A program made the position numbers and the translations under genes. Shown one piece after another: positions 8,332-16,891 of a DNA stretch of 64,000 nucleotides. Each line of letters begins with the position of its first letter. Within the stretch, counting starts at the first letter, position 1. Source of the DNA: DASRSS01 sp963799045 (GTDB lineage: Bacteria > Actinomycetota > Actinomycetes > Mycobacteriales > Jatrophihabitantaceae); assembly GCA_963799045.1 (NCBI GenBank), contig CAWCVN010000005.1, forward strand, positions 496,001 through 560,000, written 5' to 3'. The notes beneath the pieces were generated by a model. The model searched no databases, was not told where the DNA came from, and saw nothing but the letters and a program-made list of their open reading frames with translations.

Positions 8332-9814
8332 GTGATCTCCGACGTCGGCGGGACGAGTGTGCGCTGGGCCCCGACGCTGCGCCGTCACGACGGAGGACGG
8401 GGGAGCCTGGCCGCGCACGTCGGGCGGCAGGAGATGTACGCCAGCGCCCGCCGGGCACTGCACCCCCCGGTGCGCGAGTGGCGCTTCTGGGCAGTGCAGG
8501 CGATGGTGGTCTTCATCGCCTTGGCTCACCTGTTCATGGACTGGTACGCATCGGACTTCGAGGCCCTGCCCACCGGGATCCCCGTGGCGTTGTGGGTGAT
8601 TCCGGTCAGTTACGCCGCCCTGCGCTACGGCCTCGCCGGCTCAGCGGCCACCGGCCTGTGGGTCACCCTGTTGTGGACGCCGGACATCTTCCTGCCTGAC
8701 GGCCGCGGGCACATCGGCGCCGACGTCGTCGAGCTGGTTCTCGTCGACGTGATCGCCTTCTTCGTCGGCCAACGCATCCAGGCTGAGCGGATTGCCCACG
8801 CACGCGTGCAACACGCCACCACGGAACGGCTCGCCGTGGAGGCCCGATACCGGCAGCTGTTCGAGACCACCCAGGTCCCGACCCTGGTGCTGGACGAGAA
8901 TGACGCTGTCCTGAACGCCAACCCGGCCGCCCAGACACTGTTCGGGCGGAAACGTGATCGGCCGGCGCGGCACGCACCTGCTCGGAACGGGTCTTTCGAT
9001 CCAGCAGCAAGCCGGCCACGTGCTGCGCCTACCGGACGGCAGGGACTATCGCCTCGACGCCGTGTCGCTTCCCCCGGGCGCCGTGCAAGTGGTGTTCCAG
9101 GACGTCACCGAGGAGCGCAGCAGGGGCCGGCGCGCGTCGCGGTATGCCGCGCTGGTCGTGCGGGCCGAAGAGGAGCAGCGGCGCCGGCTGTCCCGCGAGC
9201 TGCACGACGAGCCGCTGCAGCTGTTCTTGTACCTCGCCCGGCGGCTGGAGCTGCTGGGCGAGTCGCCGGGCGTGCCCGCCAGCGTGGTCAGCGGGCTGAG
9301 CGAGGCGCGCGAGCAGGCGCTCGATGCCGCCGGGCGCCTGCGCAGCCTGTCCCGCGATCTGCGCCCGCCGGCGCTGGACGATCTCGGCCTGGTGGCCGCC
9401 CTGTCCCGCCTGCTCGGTGACGCTAGCGAGCAGGCGAACGGGCTGCATACCGACCTGACGGTGACGGGGAGCATGGTCCGTCTCGACGCCGAGGTGGAGC
9501 TCGGCGCGTTCCGCATCGCGCAGGAAGCGGTGCGCAACGCCGTACGCCACGGCGACGCCGGCCACGTGTGCCTGTCGGTCGCCTTCAGCGCCGCATACCT
9601 GGCGCTCACCGTCACCGACGATGGCTGCGGCTTCGACCCCGCGACACTCAGCGAGGTGGGTTCGGACCACTTCGGCCTGCTGGGCATGGGGGAGCGCGCC
9701 GGCCTGCTCGGCGGGGACCTCGATCTGTGTTCCTCACCGGGAGCGGGCACGACGATCACGGCGACCTTGCCATTGCGCCCGGCCGAGCCGTCAGAGCGGC
9801 TCGCGGGCTCCTAG
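8332..9814 (+). pseudogene. NarX/DevS-type sensor histidine kinase, interrupted by a +1 frameshift
   Basis: The N-terminal part has three or four membrane helices (residues 50-145), then a PAS domain from about residue 175. One extra A in the run at 8950-8952 breaks the PAS domain. Reading on in the next frame gives the PAS end, a HisKA_3 domain with RRRLSRELHDEPLQLFLYLA (phospho-acceptor His) and a HATPase domain with DDGCGFDP and GLLGMGERAGLLGG. The length (1483 nt) equals 494 codons plus one base, so deleting one base restores a full kinase. It precedes the cupredoxin/NrfD operon, whose far side carries a NarL-type regulator. The indel may be a sequence error. Confidence 0.85.
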
Positions 9815-10099
9815 CTGCTCTGGCAGCGACGCTGCTGGCGCCGTTGCCGTGTGTCCGGTGTCCGGGCGCCGAGCGCCGAACCGCGTCGACAACCCGTCCG
9901 CTCCGAACACCTGGCAACCGCCTTGCCGCCGAGCGCGAGGGTGTGCGGTCGGTGCAGATTACCCACGGCGTGCTGGGTGCAATTCCTGACTTGTTTTGGC
10001 GCAAATACTGCTGCTGCGTCGGCTGATCGCGATCGATGCTGACTGCATGAAGTGCGGTGCGCAGTCGCACTCACGCCAAGACACGGACAAAAGGAAGTG

Positions 10100-10792
10100 A
10101 TGAGCATGGTCGGGACCTGGGGCAGCTTCACGGTCATTGATCTGCGGAAGCGCCGGGTGGCGACGCTGGTGGCCGTGGTCGGCTCCGCGGCAGCGCTCCT
10201 TGCCGCGTGCAGCAACTCGGCAGGAGGTTCCACCAACAGCAACCCGCCCGCTCAGCAGCCGTCCCAATCGGTGGCGCAGGCGGCCTCCCCGAGCTCGTCG
10301 ACCTCAGCGGTCAGCCAACCGGAGACGGAGAAGGTGACCTTGATCGGCAAGATCGATGCGGACTCGGGTGCGCCCGGCACCTTCACCGGCAAGGACGACT
10401 GGCCGGCGCTGGCTCCCAGCGATATCCACGTGAAGGCCGGCGCCAAGGTGACGCTCACGATCAAGGAATACGACGACATGGTCACCCCGCTGCCCAAGGG
10501 TTCGACGTACAACACCGTCGCCGGCGGGACCGAGACGGTGAACGGCAAGCCCGTGACGGTGGTCGGCAACAAGCAGATAGCGCACACGATCACGATCCCC
10601 GGGCTGGGCATCAACATCCCGCTGGCGAAGGCACCCGAGCACGGCTACACGACGATCACATTCACCTTCACCGCTCCCGCTGCCGGCAGCTACCACTGGC
10701 AGTGCATGACGCCGTGCGGCGGAGGCCCCCACGGAACCGGCGGTGCCATGCAGACGAGCGGATGGATGCGCGGCGAACTCGTCGTGGCCTGA
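10100..10792 (+). CDS. lipoprotein with CuA-like cupredoxin domain (copy 1)
   Basis: A 230-aa exported protein. A basic N-terminus is followed by a hydrophobic stretch ending in the lipobox LLAAC (C37), so it should be a membrane-anchored lipoprotein facing out. A Ser/Thr/Pro linker leads to a cupredoxin fold. Likely copper ligands are H162 (IAHTITIPGLG, like the first COX2 CuA His), C202 and C206 (WQCMTPC), H211 and M217 or M223. The CuA order His...Cys-x3-Cys...His...Met is kept but the last spacings differ from cytochrome oxidase subunit II. AAGGA precedes both possible starts (10100, 10106). It is first in the operon; 9815-10099 upstream holds no gene. Confidence 0.85.
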   Translation: MSMVGTWGSFTVIDLRKRRVATLVAVVGSAAALLAACSNSAGGSTNSNPPAQQPSQSVAQAASPSSSTSAVSQPETEKVTLIGKIDADSGAPGTFTGKDDWPALAPSDIHVKAGAKVTLTIKEYDDMVTPLPKGSTYNTVAGGTETVNGKPVTVVGNKQIAHTITIPGLGINIPLAKAPEHGYTTITFTFTAPAAGSYHWQCMTPCGGGPHGTGGAMQTSGWMRGELVVA

Positions 10793-10878
10793 GTGCGCAT
10801 CCGTCGAATGTGCCCGAAAGACCTCCGGCGCAACGCCGGTCGACCACAGCGAATCAAGCAGAGGAACAGGCGGTCAGC

Positions 10879-11475
10879 ATGACTAGCAATGACCATCCGG
10901 CTCATGAGCGCAAGAATCTCGGCGCCGGACTGTTGACGTTGTTCACGGCAGTGGTGCTCGGCGCCGGTGTGGTGTTCGGTATGACTGCCGGCGTCGGCGC
11001 GATCTGGACCAGCGTCACATCTGCGGGCGGAAGCCCGGCCGGAGCGGCTCCCGCTCAGGCGACCCCGGCAGCGCCGGGCGGGAGTTCGACCTCACCCAGT
11101 GCGGCCCCAACCGCAGCCCCTGCCGCCGTCCACCAGATCAAGCTCAAGGTGAACCCGCCACCGCTCGGCGGTGTCAAGGCCAGCGACGGCAAGGTTCATG
11201 ACGCCTTCGTGCCTGCCGCGTTCACGATGAAGGTCGGCCAGGTCTACAAGGTGACGGTGCTGAACTACGACGACGCCTCGCACAGCTGGACGTCGGACGC
11301 CCTGGGTATGAACGTGACCATCAAGGGGGGCTCGGACTCCTCGCCCAGCACCACGACCTTCACCATCCGTCCGACCGCGGCCGGCACGTTCCTCTGGTAT
11401 TGCGCCATTCCGTGCGATCCGTGGGCGATGGCGCACGACGGGTACATGCGCGGACACGTGACGGTGGTGGCGTAA
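10879..11475 (+). CDS. membrane-anchored CuA-like cupredoxin (copy 2)
   Basis: A 198-aa protein with one N-terminal membrane helix (residues 15-45), an Ala/Pro/Ser-rich spacer, and a C-terminal cupredoxin domain. Putative ligands are H135 (DDASHSW), C175 and C179 (WYCAIPC), H186 and M190. It is more divergent than copies 1 and 3 and lacks their GTETVNGK insertion, so it may be a distinct redox station and not a recent duplicate. Its TAA stop overlaps the ATG of copy 3 (TAATG), implying coupled translation. GAGGAA lies 12 nt before the start. Confidence 0.83.
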   Translation: MTSNDHPAHERKNLGAGLLTLFTAVVLGAGVVFGMTAGVGAIWTSVTSAGGSPAGAAPAQATPAAPGGSSTSPSAAPTAAPAAVHQIKLKVNPPPLGGVKASDGKVHDAFVPAAFTMKVGQVYKVTVLNYDDASHSWTSDALGMNVTIKGGSDSSPSTTTFTIRPTAAGTFLWYCAIPCDPWAMAHDGYMRGHVTVVA

Positions 11476-12248
11476 TGAGTGCGGGCGATGGAGCCGGCCG
11501 GCAGCGGGGAAGGTCCGAACGGGACACCCCGGGCCCTGTCGGCTCGGCCGCCCGCCTCGGCGAGCGGCTGCTGAACGGTGTGGATCGACTCGGCCGGCCC
11601 GCGACCCGTGCGTCGGCCCAGGCGAGGACGGACCGCCTCGTTCGGACACCGGTGCTGACGGTCGTGACCCTGATCGGCGTGCTCGCGACACTCGGCGGCT
11701 CGGTCGCGGTCATCTCGCTGATCATCGGCGGAGTCCGCGCCGGGGCGCAGCCGGCGGCCGTGTCCACACCTCGCCCCACCGGTCGCACGGTCACCGAATC
11801 GATGAAGGTCCTGACCGGAGCCATGGACGGCAAGCCGGGCTGGCCCAAGTTCACCAACGAGTCCTGGACCGTGCACAAGGGCGACACCGTCGTCCTGCGC
11901 ATCACCAACTACGACGACGGGCCGGCGCCACTCAGTGGCGAACAAGCACAACTGAGCGCGGTGCGGGGAACCGTCGACGGCACCGAGACCGTGAACGGCA
12001 AGACGATGACGTCGATGTCCCCGGCCGACGTATCGCACACCTTCACCGTGATCGGTCTCGGTCTCAACGTTCCGATCCCGCCCGCACCGAGCGGCGGCAG
12101 CGTGACGGTGGTGGCGCGGTTCGTCGCCGGTCGTACCGGCAGTTTCGTCTGGCAGTGCTACGCGCCGTGCGGCACCGGTCCGAACTTCACCGGAGGCGCG
12201 ATGTCCGTGTCGGGTTGGATGACAGGAGAGGTGCGGGTCGCATCATGA
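11475..12248 (+). CDS. membrane-anchored CuA-like cupredoxin (copy 3)
   Basis: A 257-aa protein with a long polar N-terminus (residues 1-57), one membrane helix at about 58-87 and an outer cupredoxin domain. It is clearly paralogous to copy 1: both contain GTETVNGK, a SHTF/AHTI His segment and a C-terminal WQC-x2-PCG block. Likely ligands are H188, C228, C232 and M243 or M249. The position of the second His of copy 1 is Asn here (GTGPNFTGGAM), so the site may be altered or mononuclear. It overlaps the Fe-S gene by four bases (ATGA). Confidence 0.83.
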   Translation: MSAGDGAGRQRGRSERDTPGPVGSAARLGERLLNGVDRLGRPATRASAQARTDRLVRTPVLTVVTLIGVLATLGGSVAVISLIIGGVRAGAQPAAVSTPRPTGRTVTESMKVLTGAMDGKPGWPKFTNESWTVHKGDTVVLRITNYDDGPAPLSGEQAQLSAVRGTVDGTETVNGKTMTSMSPADVSHTFTVIGLGLNVPIPPAPSGGSVTVVARFVAGRTGSFVWQCYAPCGTGPNFTGGAMSVSGWMTGEVRVAS

Positions 12249-13102
12249 GCAAGGACGACAACGCGAACGCAGTCCCCGCCGTGCAAACTGCCGCCGGCGA
12301 GGACGCGCCGTCAGGTGTCTCGCGGCGGGGCCTTCTGCACGGCGCGGTCATCGGTGGCGTCGGTCTCGCCACCATGAGCAGCGCCGCTGGGATGATCGAA
12401 GCGTCCGCGTCCACCGCGACGGGGACGAACACCGGCTCCGCGGCCGAGCACCAGTGGGCGATGGTGATGGACCTGCGCTACTGCAACGGCTGCAAGCTGT
12501 GCACGACCTCGTGCCAGACCTACCACTACCTGCACGAGCAGCAGACCTGGATCAAGGTCTTCACCATGGAGAACGCCGCGGGCGAGAAGTACTACATGCC
12601 CAGGCCCTGCATGATGTGCGAGGACCCCGCCTGCGTTCCGGTCTGCCCAGTCAACGCGAACTTCCGCAACGACGAAGGCCTTACGCTCGTCGACCAGGAC
12701 CGTTGCGTGGGCACCCGCATCTGCATGAACGCATGCCCCTACGAGGCGCGCTACTTCAACTGGAAGACCCCGATTCCCGCGCCGCGCCAACCGTTCAAGC
12801 GCGAGCCGACCTGGCCGGTTCCCCAGGTCGAGGGCACGGTGGGCAAGTGCGTGTACTGCGCCGCGATGCTGCCGGCCGGAAAGCTGCCAGAGTGCGTGAC
12901 CTACTGCCCGATGGGGGTCATCTACCTGGCCGACCTGGTCTCCGACACCGCAGTCAACGGCCTCGGCAAGACCGTGAAGTTCTCCGAATTCATCCAGAAG
13001 AACGACGCGGTCAAGTTCAAAGAGTCTTACGGAACAAGTCCCCGGGTCTGGTACATCCTCGGCCACGACCAGGACATCGACAACGACACGGCGGTGGGTT
13101 GA
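12245..13102 (+). CDS. Tat-exported 4Fe-4S dicluster electron-transfer protein (DmsB/NrfC/ActB-type)
   Basis: A 285-aa protein. SRRGLL at residues 26-31 followed by a hydrophobic stretch is a Tat signal. Four ferredoxin motifs follow: C80/83/86/90, C122/125/130/134, C154/-/160/164 and C202/205/217/221. In the third motif the second Cys is Thr157, leaving three ligands, which predicts a [3Fe-4S] cluster next to three [4Fe-4S]. This layout is that of the beta subunit of molybdopterin oxidoreductases and of the Fe-S part of alternative complex III. It sits between the cupredoxins and the NrfD-like protein, as an electron wire at the outer membrane face. No catalytic partner is encoded nearby. 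Confidence 0.92.
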   Translation: MSKDDNANAVPAVQTAAGEDAPSGVSRRGLLHGAVIGGVGLATMSSAAGMIEASASTATGTNTGSAAEHQWAMVMDLRYCNGCKLCTTSCQTYHYLHEQQTWIKVFTMENAAGEKYYMPRPCMMCEDPACVPVCPVNANFRNDEGLTLVDQDRCVGTRICMNACPYEARYFNWKTPIPAPRQPFKREPTWPVPQVEGTVGKCVYCAAMLPAGKLPECVTYCPMGVIYLADLVSDTAVNGLGKTVKFSEFIQKNDAVKFKESYGTSPRVWYILGHDQDIDNDTAVG

Positions 13103-13141
13103 CGTGCCCGGCCGCAGACCTGTGAAGCGAGGCGAGCACTG

Positions 13142-14662
13142 ATGACCACCCAGCTTGCGCGTACCCGCGACGACGCGGCCGCGACCGAACAGACCTCACC
13201 GGCAGCGCTGGAAACCGTTCGGACCGCGTCGATGCGCCCCGTGCTGCAGACGCCTCGGTGGTGGTGGCCTGCCGTCGCAGTGCTCGGCGCGATCGTGGCT
13301 CTCGGCCTGGTGGCGTGGGTGTTCCAGCTCCGCCGCGGCCTGCACTCCGCCGGCTACGGCGATCACGCCTTCTGGGCGATCTACGAGGCGAACCTGGTCG
13401 CGTTCATCGGCGTGAGCTACGGCGGCGCCGTGGTCTCGGCCATTCTGCGGCTGACCAAGGCAACGTGGCGGGCACCCCTGACCCGAATAGCCGAAGCGAC
13501 GGCACTGGTCACCCTGCCGATCGGCATGCTGTTCATCGTCCCGCACCTGGGCCGTCCCGATCGGATCTGGGAGCTTGTCTGGCCGCCCTACTGGAACCTG
13601 TCCTCCCCGATCCTGTGGGACTTCTTCGCGGTCAGTACGTATCTGCTGGCGACCGTGGTGTTCTTCTACCTGCCGCTGATTCCCGACCTCGCGATCGGAC
13701 GCGCGTTGCTGCGCCGAGCACGGGGCCGCCGGTGGGCGAGGATCCTGCTGCCGCTGTACACCGTGCTGCCCGGGCGCTGGGACGGTCGCCCGTCGCAGCG
13801 GCGACTGCTCCACGGTGCGCTCGGGCTGGTCGCACTCATGATCATCCCGATGGCGGTGTCGGTGCACTCGGTGCTGTCGTTCGCGTTCGCCTCCTCGTCA
13901 CGAGCGGGCTACCTGGAGACGATCTTCCCGGTCTACTTCGTGGTCGCAGCCCTCTACTCGGGTGTGGCGCTCGTGGTCCTCGTCGTCGCCGCTGCTCGGC
14001 GCCTGTACCACCTCGAGGCGTTCATCCACCCGCGGCACTTCGTGCGGCTGGGCTGGGTGATGATCACGATGGGTGCCGTCTATCTCTACCTGACCTTCAC
14101 CGAGTACCTCATCGACGCCTACTCCAACAAGGTCGACGAGGCGGCCTGGGTGCGCCAGGTCATCGTCGGGCGCTACTGGGTGCCGTTCTGGTTCTACGTC
14201 GTCGCCGGCGGCGTCGTTCCGCTGCTCATCCTCGCGTTCCGCCGCACCCGAACAGTCACCGGCATGGTCGTCGCCTCGTCGCTGGTGGTCTTCGCGCTAT
14301 GGGTGAAGCGCCTGGTCATCGTCATCCCGCCGGCAACCGAGCCACTCGTTCAGTCGCCCTTGCGCGCGGGCGGCTCGCTGGCCGGCGACTGGGGCACCTA
14401 CCACTTCACCTGGATCTCGATCTCCATCACGGTTGCGGCGACCGCGGCCATCCCGCTGCTGCTGCTGGTGTTGTTCCGTATCGTGCCGATCCTGCCCATG
14501 GCCGAGATGGAGGAACTTGCTGTCGAAGAGCCTGCCGAGGTGCCCCTCACGGCTCCCGGCACGGTCGAGGCGGCTGCGCCCGGCATGCCGCCGATGGAGC
14601 GCGAGCCGGACGTCGACGGTGACGAAGACCTGGTTGGCTCGCCCGAAGGCACGAGGTGGTGA
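13142..14662 (+). CDS. nrfD: NrfD/PsrC/ActC-type polytopic quinol-interacting membrane protein
   Basis: A 506-aa protein with about ten membrane helices. Segments typical of the larger NrfD/ActC group are visible: YEANLVAFIGVSYGGAVVSA early, then MLFIVPHLGRPDRIWELVWP, and SSPILWDFFAVSTYLL. Family members bind a quinone near the outer surface and pass electrons to or from the partnering Fe-S subunit. The C-terminal 55 residues are acidic and Pro-rich, probably cytoplasmic. It lies 39 bp after the Fe-S gene, with GAGGCGAG before the ATG. Together they form the quinone-Fe-S half of an alternative-complex-III-like module. Confidence 0.92.
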   Translation: MTTQLARTRDDAAATEQTSPAALETVRTASMRPVLQTPRWWWPAVAVLGAIVALGLVAWVFQLRRGLHSAGYGDHAFWAIYEANLVAFIGVSYGGAVVSAILRLTKATWRAPLTRIAEATALVTLPIGMLFIVPHLGRPDRIWELVWPPYWNLSSPILWDFFAVSTYLLATVVFFYLPLIPDLAIGRALLRRARGRRWARILLPLYTVLPGRWDGRPSQRRLLHGALGLVALMIIPMAVSVHSVLSFAFASSSRAGYLETIFPVYFVVAALYSGVALVVLVVAAARRLYHLEAFIHPRHFVRLGWVMITMGAVYLYLTFTEYLIDAYSNKVDEAAWVRQVIVGRYWVPFWFYVVAGGVVPLLILAFRRTRTVTGMVVASSLVVFALWVKRLVIVIPPATEPLVQSPLRAGGSLAGDWGTYHFTWISISITVAATAAIPLLLLVLFRIVPILPMAEMEELAVEEPAEVPLTAPGTVEAAAPGMPPMEREPDVDGDEDLVGSPEGTRW

Positions 14663-14664
14663 CG

Positions 14665-15078
14665 ATGTACGCACTACGGGGACTGCCACGGCGCCGCAGC
14701 CCGAGTCTGTCCGCGCGCTGGGGCTTGACCGCCCTACTTCTGAGTGTTCTGGCGTGCGCCCTGGTCGTGGTCTGGGCACCGCACGCCGCGGCGGAGCCCG
14801 CGAGCGGTGTCGCTCCGGTCGGCATCCACGCTGTCACCAGCCCTGTCGGGCACGGCAGCCTGGCCGGCTCCGCGAACAACGGCGCGCTGGCGCCCCCGGC
14901 AGCGCCGGCACAGCAGATGAGCCGCACGAACGGCATCCTCGGCCGCTGGGTGGTTGCCGGCTTGCTGACTCTCGTCCTCGCGATGTGGGTCACGTTGATC
15001 GCGGTCGTGATCCGAGTCCGTCTCGGGACGAACGGCGGACCGAGGCGCCCGGGAGACGAACCGATGTCGCAGAGGTGA
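14665..15078 (+). CDS. small two-helix membrane protein of the cupredoxin/NrfD operon
   Basis: A 137-aa protein with two predicted membrane helices (about residues 18-40 and 93-115) and an Ala/Gly/Pro-rich outer loop between them. The first helix ends in HAAAEP, so it could also be a cleaved signal peptide. The ATG at 14665 has GAGG eight bases upstream and lies three bases after the NrfD stop. I recognise no family. Position as the last operon gene suggests an assembly or accessory subunit of the complex. Confidence 0.7.
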   Translation: MYALRGLPRRRSPSLSARWGLTALLLSVLACALVVVWAPHAAAEPASGVAPVGIHAVTSPVGHGSLAGSANNGALAPPAAPAQQMSRTNGILGRWVVAGLLTLVLAMWVTLIAVVIRVRLGTNGGPRRPGDEPMSQR

Positions 15079-15100
15079 TCCGCACAGTTCGGTCGCCGGT

Positions 15101-15173
15101 GGGCACTTGCTCGCCGTCGGCGACGGGCACTTAGTCCCTAATGACCATGATCGAGGTTCCCTACGCTGAGAGC
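15101..15173 (+). promoter_or_regulatory. response-regulator promoter: tandem GGGC boxes, -10 and leaderless start
   Basis: GGGCACTTGCTCGC (15101-15114) and GGGCACTTAGTCCC (15125-15138) lie 24 bp apart, start to start. The second is followed after 22 nt by TACGCT (15161-15166), a good -10, and seven bases later by GTG at 15174. Both distances equal those before the kinase gene at 8332, and the downstream boxes match at 11 of 14 positions. No Shine-Dalgarno is seen. The downstream box resembles a DosR/NarL-type site. Confidence 0.6.
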
Positions 15174-15830
15174 GTGACAGAGGGCGCGATCCAGGTGCTG
15201 CTGGTGGACGATCATGCGCTGCATCGTGACGGAGTTCGTCAGATCCTCGCTCAGCACGATGACCTGGAGGTCGCTGGCGAGTCGGACTCGGCCGAGGCCG
15301 CTTGGGCCTTGATCGACCGGCTGCGACCCGATGTCGTGCTCATGGATGTCCGCCTGCCCGGGGTGAACGGCATCGACGCGACGCGCCGAATCCGGCGGGA
15401 ACACCCGGATACGCGAGTTCTCGTCGTCACCGCCTACGACGACGACGAGTACGTGCGCAGCGCCTTGGACGCCGGCGCGTCCGGCCACCTGAGCAAGTCG
15501 GCCCCCGGTCGAGAGCTGGTTCGAGCGATCCGTACCGTCGCCTGCGGTGGCACGGTGGTAGATCCGGTCACATTGACAACCTTGCTCGCCGACAAGGGCG
15601 AGGTGCCCGGCCGGCCCGATCGCCTGACCGAGCGAGAACTCGACGTGCTGACGCTGCTCGCCGACGGCCTGCACAACAAGGAGGTCGCTGCCCGGCTGCA
15701 CATCAGCCGCCGAACCGTGGATCGGCACTGTGACAACATCTACGCGAAGCTCGGAGTGGGCTCGCGTACAGAAGCAGTCGTGCAGGCCATCTCCTCCAGT
15801 CTGCTGACCGTTCGCCGCGGCACCGGCTGA
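15174..15830 (+). CDS. NarL/LuxR-type response regulator
   Basis: A 218-aa two-component regulator. The receiver domain has the acidic pair D12-D13, phospho-acceptor D58 (VLMDVRLPG) and the conserved Lys in HLSKSAPG. The C-terminal LuxR helix-turn-helix reads LTERELDVLTLLADG then VAARLHISRRTVDRHCDNIY. I chose the GTG at 15174 over the in-frame ATG at 15141 because the promoter -10 and operator box lie just before it and the ATG nearly abuts the box. It most likely partners the NarX/DevS-type kinase at 8332-9814, on the other side of the cupredoxin/NrfD operon. Confidence 0.93.
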   Translation: MTEGAIQVLLVDDHALHRDGVRQILAQHDDLEVAGESDSAEAAWALIDRLRPDVVLMDVRLPGVNGIDATRRIRREHPDTRVLVVTAYDDDEYVRSALDAGASGHLSKSAPGRELVRAIRTVACGGTVVDPVTLTTLLADKGEVPGRPDRLTERELDVLTLLADGLHNKEVAARLHISRRTVDRHCDNIYAKLGVGSRTEAVVQAISSSLLTVRRGTG

Positions 15831-15991
15831 CGCCGGCCTGTGCCGAACCGTGCTCGTCGGTCTGCCCAGCGGCACTGACGTAAGTCGTCGGCGTGCGCGC
15901 CCTGCACAGGACACGTGGGCGCATCTCGCCAGCGGAACTCACACGGGCCGGCCCGTGCCGGCTCGGCGCCGGCGCGGCGTTAGATAGCCAC

Positions 15992-16891
15992 ATGGCCATT
16001 GCGAACCGCCGCCGCCTGGGCAAGGGGCTGGCCGCGCTGGTCACGGGCGCCGCACTGCTCGCCGGCTGCGGCGCGGGCGGGCCGACGGCGGACCCGGATG
16101 CGACCGGACCGCTCATCACCGGAACGCCGGTCGGGCTGCCACGGCCCGCGCACACCGTCGTGCTGATCCTCGAGAACAAGTCCGCCGACCAGGTCATCGG
16201 CAGCAGCGCGGCGCCGTTCCTGACCGGGCTTGCGAACGGCGGCGCCTACTTCACCAACAGCCACGGCGTCGCGCATCCCAGCCAGCCGAATTACATCGCG
16301 CTGTTCTCCGGGGCGACGCACGGGGTGACCGGTGACGCGTGCCCGCAGCAGCTGGGTGCGGCGCCCAACCTGGCCAGCCAGCTCGACGCGGCCGGCAAGA
16401 CGTTCGTCGGCTACGCCGAGGGGCTGCCGCAACCGGACTATGTGGGCTGCAACCACGGCGACTACGCGCGCAAGCACGCGCCGTGGGCGAATTTCACCGG
16501 GCTGCCCGCCGGCACCGCGCAGCCGTTCACGAGCTTCCCGACCGACCTCGGCCAGCTGCCCGACGTCGCATTCGTCGTACCGAACCTGTGCAACGACATG
16601 CACAACTGCCCGGTCCGCACCGGCGACAGCTGGGCTCGCGCACACCTGGACCGCTACGTCACGTGGGCGCGTACCCATGACAGCCTGCTCGTGATCACCT
16701 TCGACGAGGACGACGGCGGCAAGGGCAACCACATCGCCACCGTGCTCGCCGGAGCGATGGTGCGCCCCGGTCGCTACGGCCAGCTGATCGACCACTACAA
16801 CGTGCTGCGCACCCTCGAGGACATGTACGGACTGGCGCCGCTACGCCTCGCCCGGCGCGCGAAGCCGCTGACGGGCTGGTGGCGCGGCTAG
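15992..16891 (+). CDS. lipoprotein phosphoesterase (acid phosphatase/phospholipase C-like)
   Basis: A 299-aa lipoprotein: a basic N-terminus and hydrophobic stretch end in LLAGC. The mature part fits the PF04185-type phosphoesterase fold, with VVLILENKSADQVIG at the first metal site, SHGVAHPSQPNYIALFSG carrying the nucleophile region, and LLVITFDEDDGGKGNH at the second metal site. Such proteins cleave phosphomonoesters or phosphoinositides outside the cell. The ATG at 15992 is used because the signal peptide follows directly. Its TAG stop shares the bases CTAG with the stop of the convergent flippase gene. Confidence 0.85.
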   Translation: MAIANRRRLGKGLAALVTGAALLAGCGAGGPTADPDATGPLITGTPVGLPRPAHTVVLILENKSADQVIGSSAAPFLTGLANGGAYFTNSHGVAHPSQPNYIALFSGATHGVTGDACPQQLGAAPNLASQLDAAGKTFVGYAEGLPQPDYVGCNHGDYARKHAPWANFTGLPAGTAQPFTSFPTDLGQLPDVAFVVPNLCNDMHNCPVRTGDSWARAHLDRYVTWARTHDSLLVITFDEDDGGKGNHIATVLAGAMVRPGRYGQLIDHYNVLRTLEDMYGLAPLRLARRAKPLTGWWRG

